Below, piece after piece: positions 19,755 through 31,883 of a stretch of 64,000 nucleotides of DNA. The stretch is from Branchinecta lynchi (lineage: Eukaryota; Arthropoda; Branchiopoda; Anostraca; Branchinectidae): assembly GCA_023053575.1 (NCBI GenBank), contig JAKZAP010000021.1, positions 14,694,212-14,758,211 on the forward strand. Direction: 5' to 3'. Position numbers and translations under genes: made by a program. Under the pieces are notes generated by a model, which saw only the letters and a list, made by a program, of their open reading frames with translations, had not been told where the DNA came from and did not search any database. Position 1 is the stretch's first letter. Each line of letters opens with the position of its first letter.

Positions 19755-20717
19755 TAGAGCAAAATAACTCTAGAGAGTAATGCGAAGACGTATCCTTTCC
19801 ATGCATAACAATGTGCCTCCGTCGCAGCGCTGCCCAGCTCGCATCGCGAGAGAAGCTTCAGCAAATTGTTCGGGTGAGCAGTGGCGGACGTAGAAGATTC
19901 TAGCAAGGCTAAGATGCGGTGAAAACATCGAGGATCAGAGCAGAGCAGAGCAATAGAACTCTAGAGCGTAATGCGAAGACCTATCTCCTTCCCATTGATC
20001 AAAAATGGGCCTCCGTCGCAGCGCCGCCCTGTTTCGTGTGTACAGTGGCGGACGTAAAAAATTCTAGCAAGGCTAATGTAGCGTTTACACGGACAAGAAA
20101 TACCGTCGAGTAGAAAGGAATTCCGGTCGACTCGAAAGGATTCCGTTCGTGAAGACGAGTAGAAAAAAAGTCTAGCGGGACGGGAATCCTTTCATGATGA
20201 AAGGAATTCCGGTCTACTTGAAAGGAATCTTGTCGGCGGCGCTGGAAAAAAGTACTAAAAAAGTCTAGCTAGCTTTTAAGAGCAGCAATCATCAGTACTA
20301 ATGTCATAAATGATATCAAAACATTTTTTTGTTGACAAGTGAATTTGTTTTTGTCAGATTTTCTGGTTTGAAGAATTTATTTTTTCCCTCTACGTGTGAA
20401 CGTAATCCTGTCACCAAGATCGGATTCTGTTCAAGTTTTCCTGTACTTGTAAACGCTAAGATGCAGTGCAAACATCGAGGATCAAAACAGAGCCAGCGCT
20501 TGTTAACGATTGGCTGAGATTCAGTAGGGATGTTCGTGTCCTTTAGCGAAGCTGCGATTTGGCTGTGTGTCACTTTTTTAAAGTTTGCAGCGCTCGTTGA
20601 CGACTGGTTGAGTTTCAGTAGGGATGTTGATGGCCTCTAGCGGAGCTAATATCGCTGCTATTCGACTGTGGGTCACTTTTCAAAATTTTCACATTACTCA
20701 CTAGTTATTTTGCTCTG
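19755..20717. mobile_element. hAT-type non-autonomous element, 963 bp
   Basis: Starts TAGAGCAAAATAACTCTAGA, ends TAGTTATTTTGCTCTG, with ATACAGGT duplicated at 19747-19754 and 20718-20725 (exact 8 bp). The interior has internal duplications: the CCTCCGTCGCAGCGC and CAGTGGCGGACGTA block twice, and the TCAGTAGGGATGTT and GTCACTTTT block twice. Same family as 36435-36739. Confidence 0.9.
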
Positions 20718-20903
20718 ATACAGGTGGCGGCGAAGGTTCCTTTTTGGGATTCTAAAGCCACTGCGTTCCAAGGTGAGACCTATTGGCTTTCTTGTTCGGT
20801 GGTTCGTTATAGTTCTTCTTCTTTTGTTTTATCGCTTGACTGGTCTTCTTTTTTTTACACAATAATAGGAAGCACAACTTCAGCTTCTTTCGCCGGACCT
20901 TTG

Positions 20904-21228
20904 AGGCGTTTTCTCGCCATTCAAGGCGGACGGCGAGAAAAGGGAGAATCACTCTACGCGGACTCCGCGTAGCCTACGGAAAACAGCGAGAACTCGGGGA
21001 ATGCTTCGAAAATGGATTTCTCAAAAAGAAATGTGCATGTTGAAAGTCTGGATCCACTTATTTCTGGTTTTGTTTATTGTGATAGTTTTTAATTAATTTT
21101 ACATTGCACCAACACCAGCAAAAACTGATTCCCCTCCGAAACTGAAAGGAGGGAGTCCTTTTCGATGATGGTGATGATAATCGGAGCATTACCAGTCCGT
21201 GGGGACTCGCGAGAATACGAGGCAAACG
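20904..21228. mobile_element. Harbinger-like MITE M3 (reverse orientation, right end lost)
   Basis: Left end AGGCGTTTTCTCGCC after TTG. The body carries the complement of the M1 centre (TGGATCCACTTATTTCTGG, TTTTACATTGCACCAACACC and AGTCCTTTTCGATGATGG). It stops at CGCGAGAATACGAGG, where the family 2 head begins. Confidence 0.75.
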
Positions 21229-24200
21229 ACAAGAGCTGTAAGCCCATATGGCACTTGCAACTGTACGTAGTAGCTAAGGGCTCTGTCAGACTGATTGGGT
21301 CCCTGGTATGCCTGCCAAGTTTCGTCTTGAACAAGACCAAAGGTTTCGATGGGATCCCAAAAATTCAATATCTGATCCAGACAACTGGGTCTTGTCTTAG
21401 CCAGATCCAGTCATCGCCAGACTCCTTGAACATTTTTACAATTAATATTCAGAAACAGATTAAGGCCAAATAGCTAATCACCTGAGAAAACCAAGTTCAG
21501 ATATGGATTCAGCACGTGTGTTTACCCCTATGAGTCATATCTGTTATGACGAAAACTTCCTGCCACTTCTGCCAATTTCCCGGTTCCGGCCGAACTCCAG
21601 AACTACTTGTCCGGCGAAAAAATAAAGCTCAAAGACGAAATCAGGGTATCTTCTTTCCCCAGTAATGAACATCTAATCAACTTCAAATAAAAATTTAGCT
21701 TATAACAAATTTTCCGATTCCAGCCGGATTCCGGTCGAACATTATGTCCGGGTAAAATATGATTGTCATACAGGGACTCAGCATCTCTTCTTACCCCTAA
21801 ATCGCTTATCTAATCAACTAGAAATAAAACTTTAACTTCCAACAGTTTTCCGGTTTTGGCCGGATTCCGGGCGAACTAAATGTCCGGGTAGAAAATTGTT
21901 TTCACATAAGTGTTCAGCATGTCTTCTTGCCCTAAATCGAACATCTAATCAACTCCAAATAAAACTTTTAATTTTGACAAACTTTCCGGGGCCGGATTCC
22001 GGTCGAAATACTTGTCCGTCGAGAAAATAGTTTTCACCATCGTCTTCCTACCTCTAAATCGAGCATCTAATCAACTTCAAATAAAACCTTTACTTTCAAC
22101 AAACTTTCCGGTTTGGGCTGGATTCCGGGCGAAATACTTGTCCGTCGAGAAAATAGCTTTCACCATCGTCTTCAGCATGTCTTCCTACCCCTAAATCGAA
22201 CATCTATTCAACTTCAAATAAAACTTCTACTTTCAACAAACTTTCCGGTTTTGGCCGGATTCCGGGCGAACTGCGTGTCCGATGACAAAATGGTTTTTCA
22301 CCATCGTGTTCAGCATGGCTTCTTACCTCATAATCGACTATCACATTAGCTGTTTCAAAATATTTTGTTTGCCCCTTAATTTGAACCCCCTTCCCCACCC
22401 CTAAATGTAGAGCTACACAGCCCATCTACGAACTTGACTGGTCCGACGACCCAACGAGTCTTCACACCAAGTTTCATCAATATATCTCATTCCCTTCGAG
22501 AGTTATCGTGCTTATAGACGGACGGACAGACGGACGGAGAAGGGAAGACAAGAAGGACAACTTTTGCGATGTCATAGGTATCCCTCCACTTACGTTTTGG
22601 GATCCCAAAAACGACATCACAGGAATTCCGGAAGGCCACCCTCCACCCCCACCTCCAAGTGTCCGAATCCAGTCCAACTGTGCAAACGATTTATCTAGAA
22701 TAAATGCTTGTTCTTCCCAACAAGTTTAACTCCGATCCCTCCATTCTAACCGTGTCTCGATATTTCCGTATCACCCCTTCCCAACTCCCCCATAGCTGTT
22801 GAATCCACTATCATAAGCTGAGGTGAATCATTTGATAAAAAGTACTTTTTGACTTTGCAGTTAACATGCGCACTTTAAGGTAGCTTTAACTTCATTTGTA
22901 TGCAAAACCCTTCAGGCAAAAATGATAATGGGCTCATGGAGGTCATGAAAATGTATATTTCGCTTAAAAGTATTTTTCTTGCTTTGTGGTCAAGATTGGT
23001 ATTTTAAGAAATAGTTATCACCGGAATTCCGGACCCCCCCCCCCCCCCCCCCCCCAAACTCCCCCACAGTCGCAGGAGCCAATCCAGTTCTGAAAAAGAT
23101 TTATCTAGAGCATTTGTTTGTTATTTCCACAAAGTTCCAACCCAATCTCTCCAGTATCAGCCAGTCACGTATTTTCCGGTCTCCCCCCCCCCCCCCAACT
23201 GTTGTCGGAGCAGGTCCGGACATGAATAAAGATCACCAGAGAAATGTCCTCCGTTCAATTATTAATATTCACTCAAATCCGATCACCCGTTCCAAAGTTA
23301 CGCACAACTCAATATTCCGGATTCCCCTCCCCCCAAGACTATCGGATCGAGTAAATTTGTATTTATAAGTCAGTTTGATCGGATCCCAGATACGCCTCCC
23401 AAGTTTCATCGGAAAAATCACCAAAAATGACATCACCGGAAGTTCGGGGAAATCCCCTCACTCACCCCCCCCCCCCCCCCAAGGGCCCGGATCCAGTCCA
23501 ATAATGTAAAAGATTTATCTGGGAAAGATACTTGTTCTTCCTAGCAAGTTTCAATCCGATCCCTCCATTCTAACCGTTTCTCGAGATTTCCGGTCTCTCC
23601 CCCCCCCCCTAACTCCCCCATAGCTACCAAATCCGGTCCGGTCTGCAAATGGGACATCAGAAAAATGTCCTTGATTCACTCATAAACTTTAATTCCAATC
23701 CGATCACCCGTTCGAAAGTTCCACACTACTCAATTTTATGATATGCCTCCCAAGTTTCGTCGCGAAAATCCCCAAATCTGACATCACTGGAATTCCGGCA
23801 ATCTCCCCCCCCCCCCCAAAGGGTCCGGATCCAGTCCAATTGTGTAAGCGACTTATCTGGGGCAGATGCTTGTTCTTCCCGCAAGTTTCACTCCGATCCC
23901 TTAATTCTAACCGTTTCTCAAGATTTCAGGTCTCCACCGCCCCCCCCCCCCCCACCCCAACCCCCCCCCCCCCCACAGCTGCCTATTCCGGTCCAGACTT
24001 CAAATGGGACATCAGAGATATGCCCTTTATCCAGTTTTCAAGTTTCATTCCAATCCGATCACCCGTTCAAAAGTTAAGCACTACTCAATTTTCAAGATTC
24101 CCCCGCCCTCAACTCCCCCCCACGTGGTCGGATCAGGAAACTGATTATTTCTAAGTTAGTTCGGTCGGCTCCCTTATATGCCTGGCAATTTTCATCCTCC

Positions 24201-24530
24201 TAGCACATCTTGAACTACCCTAACTCGAAAAAGTATGACAAACTGCCCTAAATTTCTCAGATTCCTCCGCCCTCCACTCCCCGCAGATCCCCGTATCGAG
24301 AAACTGATTACTTCCAGGTTAGTTTGGTCGGGTCCCTGATATGCCTGCCAAGTTTCATCGTCCTAGAACATCTGGAAGTACCCCAACTGGAACAAGTGTA
24401 ATAAAAAATCCGGACCGACCGACCGACGGACGGAATTGCGATCGGTATATGACACTTGAGCCAGAGGCTACAAGTGGACGGAATTGCGATCGGTATATGG
24501 CACTTGAGCCAGAGGCTGCAAGTGCCATAC
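21229..24530 (+). mobile_element. Family 2 repeat, copy b (split by a family 1 insertion)
   Basis: The head ACAAGAGCTGTAAGCCCATATGGCACTTGC at 21229-21258 is followed by CCTGCCAAGTTTCGTC. A family 1 element interrupts it at 21330-22611. The body then resumes with about eleven degenerate units of 135-165 bp, each with a poly-C tract and AACTCCCCC, ATCCGGTCCGGAC, CCAATCCGATCACCCGTTC and TTCCGG words. It closes with CCTGCCAAGTTTCATCGTCC, GACCGACCGACGGACGGA, a duplicated ATTGCGATCGGTATATGGCA, and a TATGGCACTTG...CAAGTGCCATA hairpin (24497-24530). Pro-rich open frames here are poly-C artefacts. Confidence 0.82.
21330..22611 (+). mobile_element. Family 1 minisatellite-cored repeat, complete copy B
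   Basis: Head AACAAGACCAAAGGTTTCGA then TGGGATCCCAAAAATTCAAT, with the GGTCTTGT complement of the first bases about 60 bp in. The head is followed by six or seven units of about 137 bp, the CCCACCCCTAAATGTAG segment, the AAGTTTCATCAATATATCTC box, GACGGACGGACAGACGGACG, and the end TTACGTTTTGGGATCCCAAA. It sits inside family 2 copy b. Confidence 0.88.
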
Positions 24531-24534
24531 AAGA

Positions 24535-24579
24535 AGGGAGTCCTCAAAAGGGTCCTCGGGGAACGGCGAGAATACGCCT
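24535..24579. mobile_element. Harbinger-like MITE, right end only (M4)
   Basis: GTCCTCGGGGAACGGCGAGA ATACGCCT is the outer end of the M1 family, joined directly to the family 2 hairpin end. Confidence 0.75.
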
Positions 24580-24838
24580 TTGGTAGAACCTACCATTGTG
24601 ATCTGCGTGATGCGTAGGTGGCTCAACTTCTTTTGCTTTACTGCAGCTGCAGTGCCGTATAACCAAGCGCTGTCGTGGAAAAATTGGAAACAAACTGGGG
24701 TAAAAATAGTGGAGTTATATGATAGGATATATTAAAATTTATGGATAGGATTTATAATTTTAAACTAGAAAATAATGGTATTTATAACATAGGTGACGAT
24801 ATCTTTTTTCAAGTCTTATGATGTTAGGGTATTTGGGA

Positions 24839-24971
24839 TGATCTCCCGACAACTTATTCTCAGGATACTTAAGGCGTTTTTTAGTGAATTTGTAGCTCGG
24901 TTGTGACTCGAAAAGAGTTGTTTCCGCTGTCATTTGTGTGGCCCAGAAGTATTTTTCCGCGACCAACACCG
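24839..24971 (+). repeat. Dispersed ~135-bp repeat, copy 1
   Basis: CTCCCGACAACTTATTCTCA ... TTAAGGCGTTTTTTAGTG ... GGTTGTGACTCGAAAAGAGT ... AAGTATTTTTCCGCGACC recurs at 31669-31808. A family 1 copy begins at its right border. Confidence 0.75.
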
Positions 24972-25619
24972 TTTTTGGGATCCCAAAACGAAAGTGGAGG
25001 GATACCTGCGACATCGCAAAAGTTGTCCATCTGTCCGTCCGTCTGTAAGCACGATAACTCTCGAAGGGAATGAGATATTTTGACGAAACTTGGTGTGAGG
25101 AGTCTTTGGGTCAAGAGTAAGGTCGAGTTCGTAGATGGGCTCTGTAGCCCTACATTTAGGGGTGGGGGAGGGGGTTCAGATTAAGGGGCAAAGTCGATTA
25201 TGGGGTAAGAATACACATAATCACGATGGTGGAAATCATTCTCTCGCCGGACAAGTAGTTCGTCCGGAATCCGGCAAAAAACGGAAAGCTGGTTAAAAGT
25301 GAAGTTTCATCTGAAGTTGATCACATGTTCGATTTAGGAGTAAGAAGTCATGCTGAACACTTATATGAAAAGCATTTTCTATCCGGAAAACTAGTTCACC
25401 CGGAATCTGGCCAAAACCGGAAAGTTTGTTAAAAGCAAAACTTTTATCTGAAGTTGTTTAGATGACAGATTTAGGGGTAAGAAGAGACGCTAAGTCTGTT
25501 TATGATAATCATTTTTTACCCGGACATATAAGTCGTCCAGAATCCGGTTGTAACCGGAATTTTTTTTTTGTAAGTTAAAGTTTTACTTAAAGTTTTACTT
25601 GAAGTTGATTAGATGTTCT
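24971..25619 (-). mobile_element. Family 1 repeat copy C (reverse, head missing)
   Basis: Read on the complement it ends with TTTTGGGATCCCAAAA at 24972-24990. Rightwards come the GTCCGTCCGTCTG block, GATGAAACTTGG-type box, CCTACATTTAGGGGTGGGGG and about three 137-bp units. It stops in a unit at TTGATTAGATGTTC. Confidence 0.85.
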
Positions 25620-26789
25620 TCTTGTTTTTTTTATTTAAGTGAGTGGAGGAGGAGGACCATGTCCAATAAATAGTACGGGAAGTGACGGAAAGACGGCTAC
25701 GCAGATTTTATTTTCTTCAAAATGGCAGAGTAGCCCTATGGTCCCCGCCAATTTTAGGAACACCATGACGTCGGACCTAAATAATATTGATTTGACCTTG
25801 TACGAAAATTACCATTAAGCTTTCTTTAATTGTTTCTGTACAAAGGATTCAAGTGTTCTGGGCAGTAATGATGACCATCATTCTTAGCGACCGACCTGCA
25901 CACTGCTTGCAGATTGCTTACTCGAACTTGCAGATTGATGACTCGACATTCGCACTGACTAGGGGGCTCCGCCGTGTTTAATCCGGAACCGGTTACGGGT
26001 TCTTCGTTGAGATTCGATAAGCGTGGGCGCTAAATTCAAGATAATCTTGGCCGCTCAGGTTTGTCGATTAAACCATTGGCACGAGTTCAAGGTTCAGTAG
26101 GAACCCTACCGTTAAATGGGTCCATGCAGTAGTCTGGGTCAGTCTTTTGAGCCTTCATTTTATACGATGTCCGGAACCATCTGACTTGACTGAAAACAGC
26201 CACATAGTAAAATCCGGCAAATGTAAATAATCTGCACGTTATTTTTTCAATATGAAACAAGTAAATATATCAAATACCAAGATAATTCTTATTCTTAGCA
26301 TCACCTCGGAAGTTAATAAAGAAAAAAGGACCTTTCGCTATCAAATTACAAAGTCCGCCTTATACAGTACGTCGCATATTACAGTCTATTTGGGAAATGG
26401 CAACTTTGTCTAATATCGAATTATCATAAAAGAATCTTTATTCCATAATAGTTACATAAAATAGGAGTAGAAAAATGCTGGATAAGATGGTCAGCGACGC
26501 GTTATTAATCCAGTCCTTCTTTTCTTTCGCGGACGGCCTCCTATAAGCGAAATAATGTATAAATACGTCTTGGGGTATACTACCTCTGGAAAGTTTCACC
26601 CTCCTCACCCATCTACAAGTACCCTAATACTCTATATGACTAAGTCTAAAACACGCCGGTGATCCTCGGGAAGAACGAGAAAACGTAGCACTAACATCTC
26701 AAACTCAACAACTCAATCCTGAGTTAACGAATCACGGCAGGGTTTGGGAGCAGCTGTGATACCATCTCCGGCTACAGGGCAATTCTGCA
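25620..26789. other. Unassigned stretch
   Basis: No recognisable gene, inverted repeat or tandem array. 26640-26789 may be part of the older LINE-like sequence that also flanks the hAT element on its right. Confidence 0.4.
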
Positions 26790-26797
26790 TCGGCAAG

Positions 26798-28704
26798 CAG
26801 GGGCGTCACTATGGGGGGGAGGGGGGGGGGGGGGACTCCCCCCCCAAAGTTCCTGAGAAAGTACTCTCGTAGGGCGAAAGTTCACTTGTTTGTCGGCGCG
26901 AAGCGCCGGCAAACACAGAAAAAATAAAATTTTGTATGCTTTTTGTCAGGCATCGGTTGACTCGTCTGCACATCGGGTGTTTTTATATGCAAGAAGTAAA
27001 GTCCTGCAAACGTTTGTCGGGCAGAACACTTAAGAAATCGAATTCTACATGCTTTTGTCGTGCCTTGGTATTCTTCGGGTTCTTTTTATACAGAAGGAAT
27101 CCAGAAGAAATAAAAACAAATTAAGTTTTTTTCGGGCGTCGGTCGACTCGTCGGCACATCGGGTTCTTTTTATACGCAAGGCAAATATTTGTCAGGCAAA
27201 GTACTGGAAAAATCGAATTCTGCATGCTTTTGTCGTGCCTCGTTTCGTCGGCACCTGAGGTTCTTTTTATACATATGAAATCCAGAATAAATAGTTTTTT
27301 TTTATGCTTTTGTCGGGCGTCGGTCGACTCGTCGGCACATCGGGTTCTACTTATATGTAAGAAATCAAATTTTGCAAACTTTGTCGGGCGCACCCGGGAA
27401 GTTTAAGTTTCATCGGCACAAGGGGTTATTTTTACACGTATGAAATCAAGTTCTGTACAGTCTAGTCGAGCAAAACACAGAACAAATCAAATGCTCGATG
27501 GTTTTGTCGGGCGTCGGTATTCTCGTCGGCACATCGGGTTCTTTTTACACAAAAAAAAAAAAAAAAAAATCAAATTCTGTAACTTTTTATCGGGCGCATG
27601 CCGAAAGTTCAAGTCTCGTCGGTCTTGTCGGGCAAAACACAGAAGAAATCGAATTCTGAATGCTTTTGTCGGGCGTCGGTATTCTTGTCCGCACACCGGG
27701 TCTTTTATGCGTAAGAAATCAAATTCTGCAAACATTTGTCGGTCGCAACTTTTTCCGGAAAAAATACAGATTTAAACAAAATTCGCCGGCGTTCCTTAGT
27801 TCAACTTGTTCTGGGTACAGTCGCTGGAAGCTTCGCTTCTTAGCAAAAGTTGAAACGAAAAGCCGAATATGTGAAATTAAATTTATGAATTTACATCAAA
27901 GGAACAATCTCAACTGATGCATTACACTAAATTTACACAAAAATTCGCCTACGGCGCATTTTGTAGTATTCCCTATTTGGAAGAACTGTGTATCATCAAG
28001 TTTTCCTTTTAGGATAGAAAGTCTTGGGGTTTGAAACACGTTAAAATCCGGAAATTGTATGGTACTATAGCTGAATTTTCCGGAAGAAAACAGATTAAAA
28101 AAATTTCGCATGCGGCGCATGGTTTAACTTGCCTTGGTACACTCGTTGGAAGCTTCGCTTTTCAGGGTAAGTTAAAATGAAAAGCCGAATATGTGAACTT
28201 TAAAATACGAAATTATACCAAAGGAATAACCTCAATTGATGCGTTACAGTTAGTTTAGACAAAATTTCGCCTGCGGCGCATTTTGTAGTAATCTTTATTA
28301 GAAGAACAGTGTTTCATTTAGCTTGGCGGTTTAGGATTGAAATTCCCTGAAATATATTAAAAGCTAGAACTTGTATGGTAGGTATAGCTAAATTTTTCGG
28401 AAAAAAAGACAGATTTAAATTTTTTTGCATGCGGCGCTTAGTTTAACTTGTTCTTGGTACAGTCGTTGGAAGCTTCGTTTTTTAGCGAAGGCTAAAATGA
28501 AAAGCCAAATATGTGAACTTTAAAATACGAAATTACATCAAAGGAATAATCTCAACTGATGCATTACAGTTAGTTTTAGCCCGGTTCTATTCTGTGCTGG
28601 CGGGAAATTTGTCAAATTGAAAAATTTGTCGGCACATTTTTGAGTCCGTCGGCACAAACTGGACGTCCCCCCCCCCCAAAGGTAAAAGGCTAGTGACGCC
28701 CCTG
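26798..28704. mobile_element. hAT-type non-autonomous element, 1907 bp, tandem-repeat core
   Basis: Inverted ends CAGGGGCGTCACTA and TAGTGACGCCCCTG are flanked by TCGGCAAG at 26790-26797 and 28705-28712 (exact 8 bp). A G-run (26814-26832) and a C-run (28670-28679) sit just inside the ends. 26890-27770 holds about eight loose repeats of TGTCGGGCGTCGGT...CGTCGGCACATCGGGTTC... TTTTTATAC...AAATCAAATTCTGCA. 27790-28560 has three larger units (GTTGGAAGCTTCGCTTTTTA, TGAAAAGCCGAATATGTGAA and CTGATGCATTACAGTTAGTT). No transposase is seen. Confidence 0.92.
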
Positions 28705-28712
28705 TCGGCAAG

Positions 28713-29090
28713 AAGAGTTCGTCATCAAGAGTATTCTCTATCAATGAACGGACTGACAGACAGACCAACAGGGTACTGATTGGTACACGGAAGTGACCAG
28801 AATGGAGGCTCAGTAAAGCCAAGAACAAATAATCTGATAGTCTTTGCAGCGATTTTCTATCATTGCAAATATCCTCTAGGACTACCTCTGTGGGCCCTAA
28901 ATTCTAGATTGTCGGCAAAGTATAGTGTCACTGGTCCATTTATTGCAGTTTTATTCATTCGCTTGATGCTAGCCACACTCTGTATAGGGCTATGTGCTAC
29001 ATCTTGTGTGTTCTTGTCTTCTTTTTTTTCGTACTCCATTTGTGACTTTTGTCTTAAAAATGGGAAATAAACTTCATTCACTCATTCATA
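28713..29090 (+). mobile_element. LINE 3' end relic with (ATTCACTC)-like tail
   Basis: Ends with TGGGAAATAAACTTCATTCA CTCATTCATA, a polyadenylation-like word plus short TTCA repeats. The upstream coding is too decayed to read. Its left part is probably 26640-26797, split by the hAT element. Confidence 0.5.
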
Positions 29091-29744
29091 CTATGGATAA
29101 TCCATAAAACTGAGCGGAGCTAGAGGTACATGCTGCGAGGTCTGAGTTGATCCCCGTCTACTTCCCTCTTCGCCGTTGCGTAAGATGCCTGCAGGGGTAG
29201 AAAACCCGGTCTACAGCGAGTTAGACACGAGGTTACAATGGTAGACAACTAATCAGCTGTGAAGGACGACTCGGAGGGCGTTCGTATTCTTCTGCGGAAT
29301 TGCACTGCAATATAGCTGTTTGTAGCAGTAACAAATTATGATATTCTCGTAGCTCCTCCTCCGCTCGTTTGAATCGGGTAGGTTACCAGAATATATTCGA
29401 CTCCGCGTAGTCGTGTTACAGAGATAGGGAGACGGAAGTTCTTGTAGATTATTTGTTTTTGGTAAAGCTAAACAGGGATACCCAGATCTGGTGGACGGAC
29501 TCTGGACTCACGTCGGCCTCGTTGCTTATGTAGCAAGAGACTCGGTTCGACTTAACGTTTAGTCACAGCAAATTAAAAATCACACGGACGCCTCGTGCAG
29601 GAAACTAAAGATACAAACGTCGTCAAGCGCGATTAGCTCAGCATCCCTTCAGAACTCCGAGGAGAAAGAACTCTTCAAAGGAGAAAGAATTACTAGAATC
29701 TTTTGGTTTGGATACTAAAAGTCGCTTCTGGTTCTTCAAAACTA
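29091..29744. other. Unassigned stretch
   Basis: No open frame, inverted repeat or tandem structure that I can support. Confidence 0.4.
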
Positions 29745-30475
29745 ACATCCGTCCTCATTTAAAATATTCTTCACCGGTTCGGCCTTTTTATTTTTTCTGT
29801 AGAGATCTCTGACCGCATGGAAAATGTCCAAAAGAGGACAGCGAGAATCATTCTGGGAGATTATGACATTTCATATGAAGAGGCTGTCATTAAACTGGGC
29901 CTTCCAAAACTTTCAGCCGTCAGTTGCCTCCCTTCCCGTCGTCCCTGCGAAGGTCCGAGAGGAATACTGGAAAATCTGGCAATCGGTTTTTGCCGTATCC
30001 TGCCAATTCGTCAACCCGATTTTTTTACAGTTTTATTCCAGACTCGGCATTTATTTCAGGTCATATCTTGTAGAGTTTATTGGTTAATCTATTGTCGTAT
30101 TTTGCAAATACTTCGCAGGTTGACCTCTTCTAGCTTAAAGCTATTTGGAATGTGAGCAAGAATCATTCTGGGAGATCGTAACATTTCATATGAAGAGGCT
30201 CTCATTAAACTGGGCTATCATAAAAACTGAGCCGTCTATTTCCCTTCCCTTCCCGTCGTCCGTGCATCGGTACGAGAGGAACACTGGCAATCGGTTTTTG
30301 CCTTATCCTGCCAATTCGTCAACCCGACTTTTTTACAGTTGTATTCGAGCCTCGGCATTTATTTCAGGTCATATCTTCTGTATTAGTTAATCTATTATCG
30401 TATCTTGCAAATATTTCGCACGTTGACCTCTTCTAGCTTAAAGCTATTTGGAATTAAAGTTGATTGATTGATTCC
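29745..30475 (+). pseudogene. LINE RT C-terminal relic, tandemly duplicated, (TTGA)n tail
   Basis: Starts with a VRPHLKYSSPV-like reading, then ENVQKRTARIILGDYDISYE EAVIKLGLPKL, the classic post-RT segment of CR1/L2-like LINEs. The stretch GAATCATTCTGGGAGAT... to AGCTTAAAGCTATTTGGAAT occurs twice head to tail (about 29846-30151 and 30161-30453), with a 25-bp deletion in unit 2. The tail is GTTGATTGATTGATT. Frames are broken. Confidence 0.75.
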
Positions 30476-30851
30476 ATCAGATAATCAAGATTCTACAGGA
30501 AAGGGAAACCAAACAGATCCAGTTTGACCCAGGCAGAGATACGCTCAACGAAGAAAGAAGGTCGCAGACGACGCAGGCCACCGAGCCAAGACGAGAGGCC
30601 GAAAGCGAACGACAGCGACGAAAAATGAAAAGTATATTGTCAGGACTCGGGGCATGACTCGGTCTCAAATTGTTTACAGTCTCGTTGTCGTCTCATTTTG
30701 AGGGATTTTGTCGGGGACTCGTCTTGCCTTGGGAGCCAGACTTTGGTCTCTGACTCGGACCCGATTAACTCAAAAGCAGTTCTGTCGATACCAATCCTTA
30801 GTAAAGCCGAACAGCAATACAGCTTCTCCTCTGAGGTTCCGCAAGTCTTGT
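30476..30851. other. Downstream of POLR2J
   Basis: This should include the POLR2J 3' UTR on the minus strand. No clear AATAAA was identified on that strand. Confidence 0.35.
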
Positions 30852-31086
30852 TCAATAGCTAGGATATCTTAAAGGGTTCAGCTTTAAAGAATGCCACTCC
30901 ATAACTACCTTGAATCTTTCTTCAATCAGCGACAACTCTGCCAGCAGATCAGTTATGGCGTTCATTAAAGCTTCTTGGGGTTTGTAGTCGTCTGAATTGG
31001 TCTGGATTCTGAGTACCAGCTTGTATTCCAACGGATGAGGGATTTTGCATCCAGCGAAGATGACATTAGGGTCCTTCAACAGCTGC
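30852..31086 (-). CDS. POLR2J: POLR2J (RPB11) exon 3 with stop
   Basis: 235 nt after a AATTTCAG acceptor (31088-31087), continuing exon 2 in phase 2. The peptide reads [50 protein letters not shown] and RFKVV. It is nearly identical to the RPB11 dimerisation helix region (human [38 protein letters not shown], from memory). The C-terminal tail [16 protein letters not shown] before TGA (30854-30852) differs from other RPB11 proteins and may be lineage-specific. RPB11 pairs with RPB3 as the alpha-like platform of RNA polymerase II. Confidence 0.95.
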
Positions 31087-31668
31087 CTGAAATTAAAATC
31101 GATCAGCAGAATTACTAGGCATTACAACAAACTAGAACCAGTCAAGTGCCGTACGAACAGATTCGCAAACTCCTTTGTGCCATATTTCGTAAGTGTATTT
31201 AACAAGTGACCTTTTTGTGATTGTAAAGTAGCATAATTTAGCGTTCTCTTTTGAGTGCTATGATAGCTATTTAATTAAACGAGTACGAATACGAATAAAA
31301 AAAGTTTTCTCCCTTGTTACTGCTGAATAATTACCATTAGTAGTACCAAGGACGAATAATGATGAGAACTCTCCCTCACTGCGGCAAGCAAAAATATGCA
31401 ATTGTGCTCCGTAGATACTGAGCGGGTCCTTATATCAAGTACGAGTCTGTTTAATGCAAATCTAACTGAAAATATAAATACCCAACTTGGCAGAGAGGCC
31501 TCGAGGCGACATGGAAGCCATTCAAATATACTTTATACACTTAAAGATCCTGTCGTACTTGCACTTATAATACTAATGAGAAACTGCATATCTCAGGTTT
31601 ATCCTATCCCTCCACATATTGGCATTTACACTGAGTTTCAGGTCGGCCCTGTTCCGCTCTTTTGACAC

Positions 31669-31808
31669 ATTTAGGCTCCCGACAACTTATTCTCAGGACA
31701 CGATTAAGGCGTTTCTTAGTGAATTTATAGCTCGGTTGTGACTCGAAAAGAGTTGTTTCTGCGGTCATTTGTGTGGCCAACAAGTATTTTTCTGCGACCT
31801 ACACGTTT
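31669..31808 (+). repeat. Dispersed ~135-bp repeat, copy 2
   Basis: Matches 24839-24971 over its whole length, including GACAACTTATTCTCAGGA, TTAAGGCGTTT and GACTCGAAAAGAGTTGTTTC. Possibly the end of a larger element whose other end (GAAAAACGCCTTAA) is at 32453-32466. Confidence 0.75.
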
Positions 31809-31883
31809 TTTTGCTCGATTTTGGCGGGAAACTCAATATAGTGGCAAATAAACGTCCAAATAATAAATTATAGCTACTTTAGA

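Noticed and set aside
23034..24150. Proline-rich open frames
   Set aside because: They are translations of poly-C tracts in family 2 units, not conserved between copies, with no start context.
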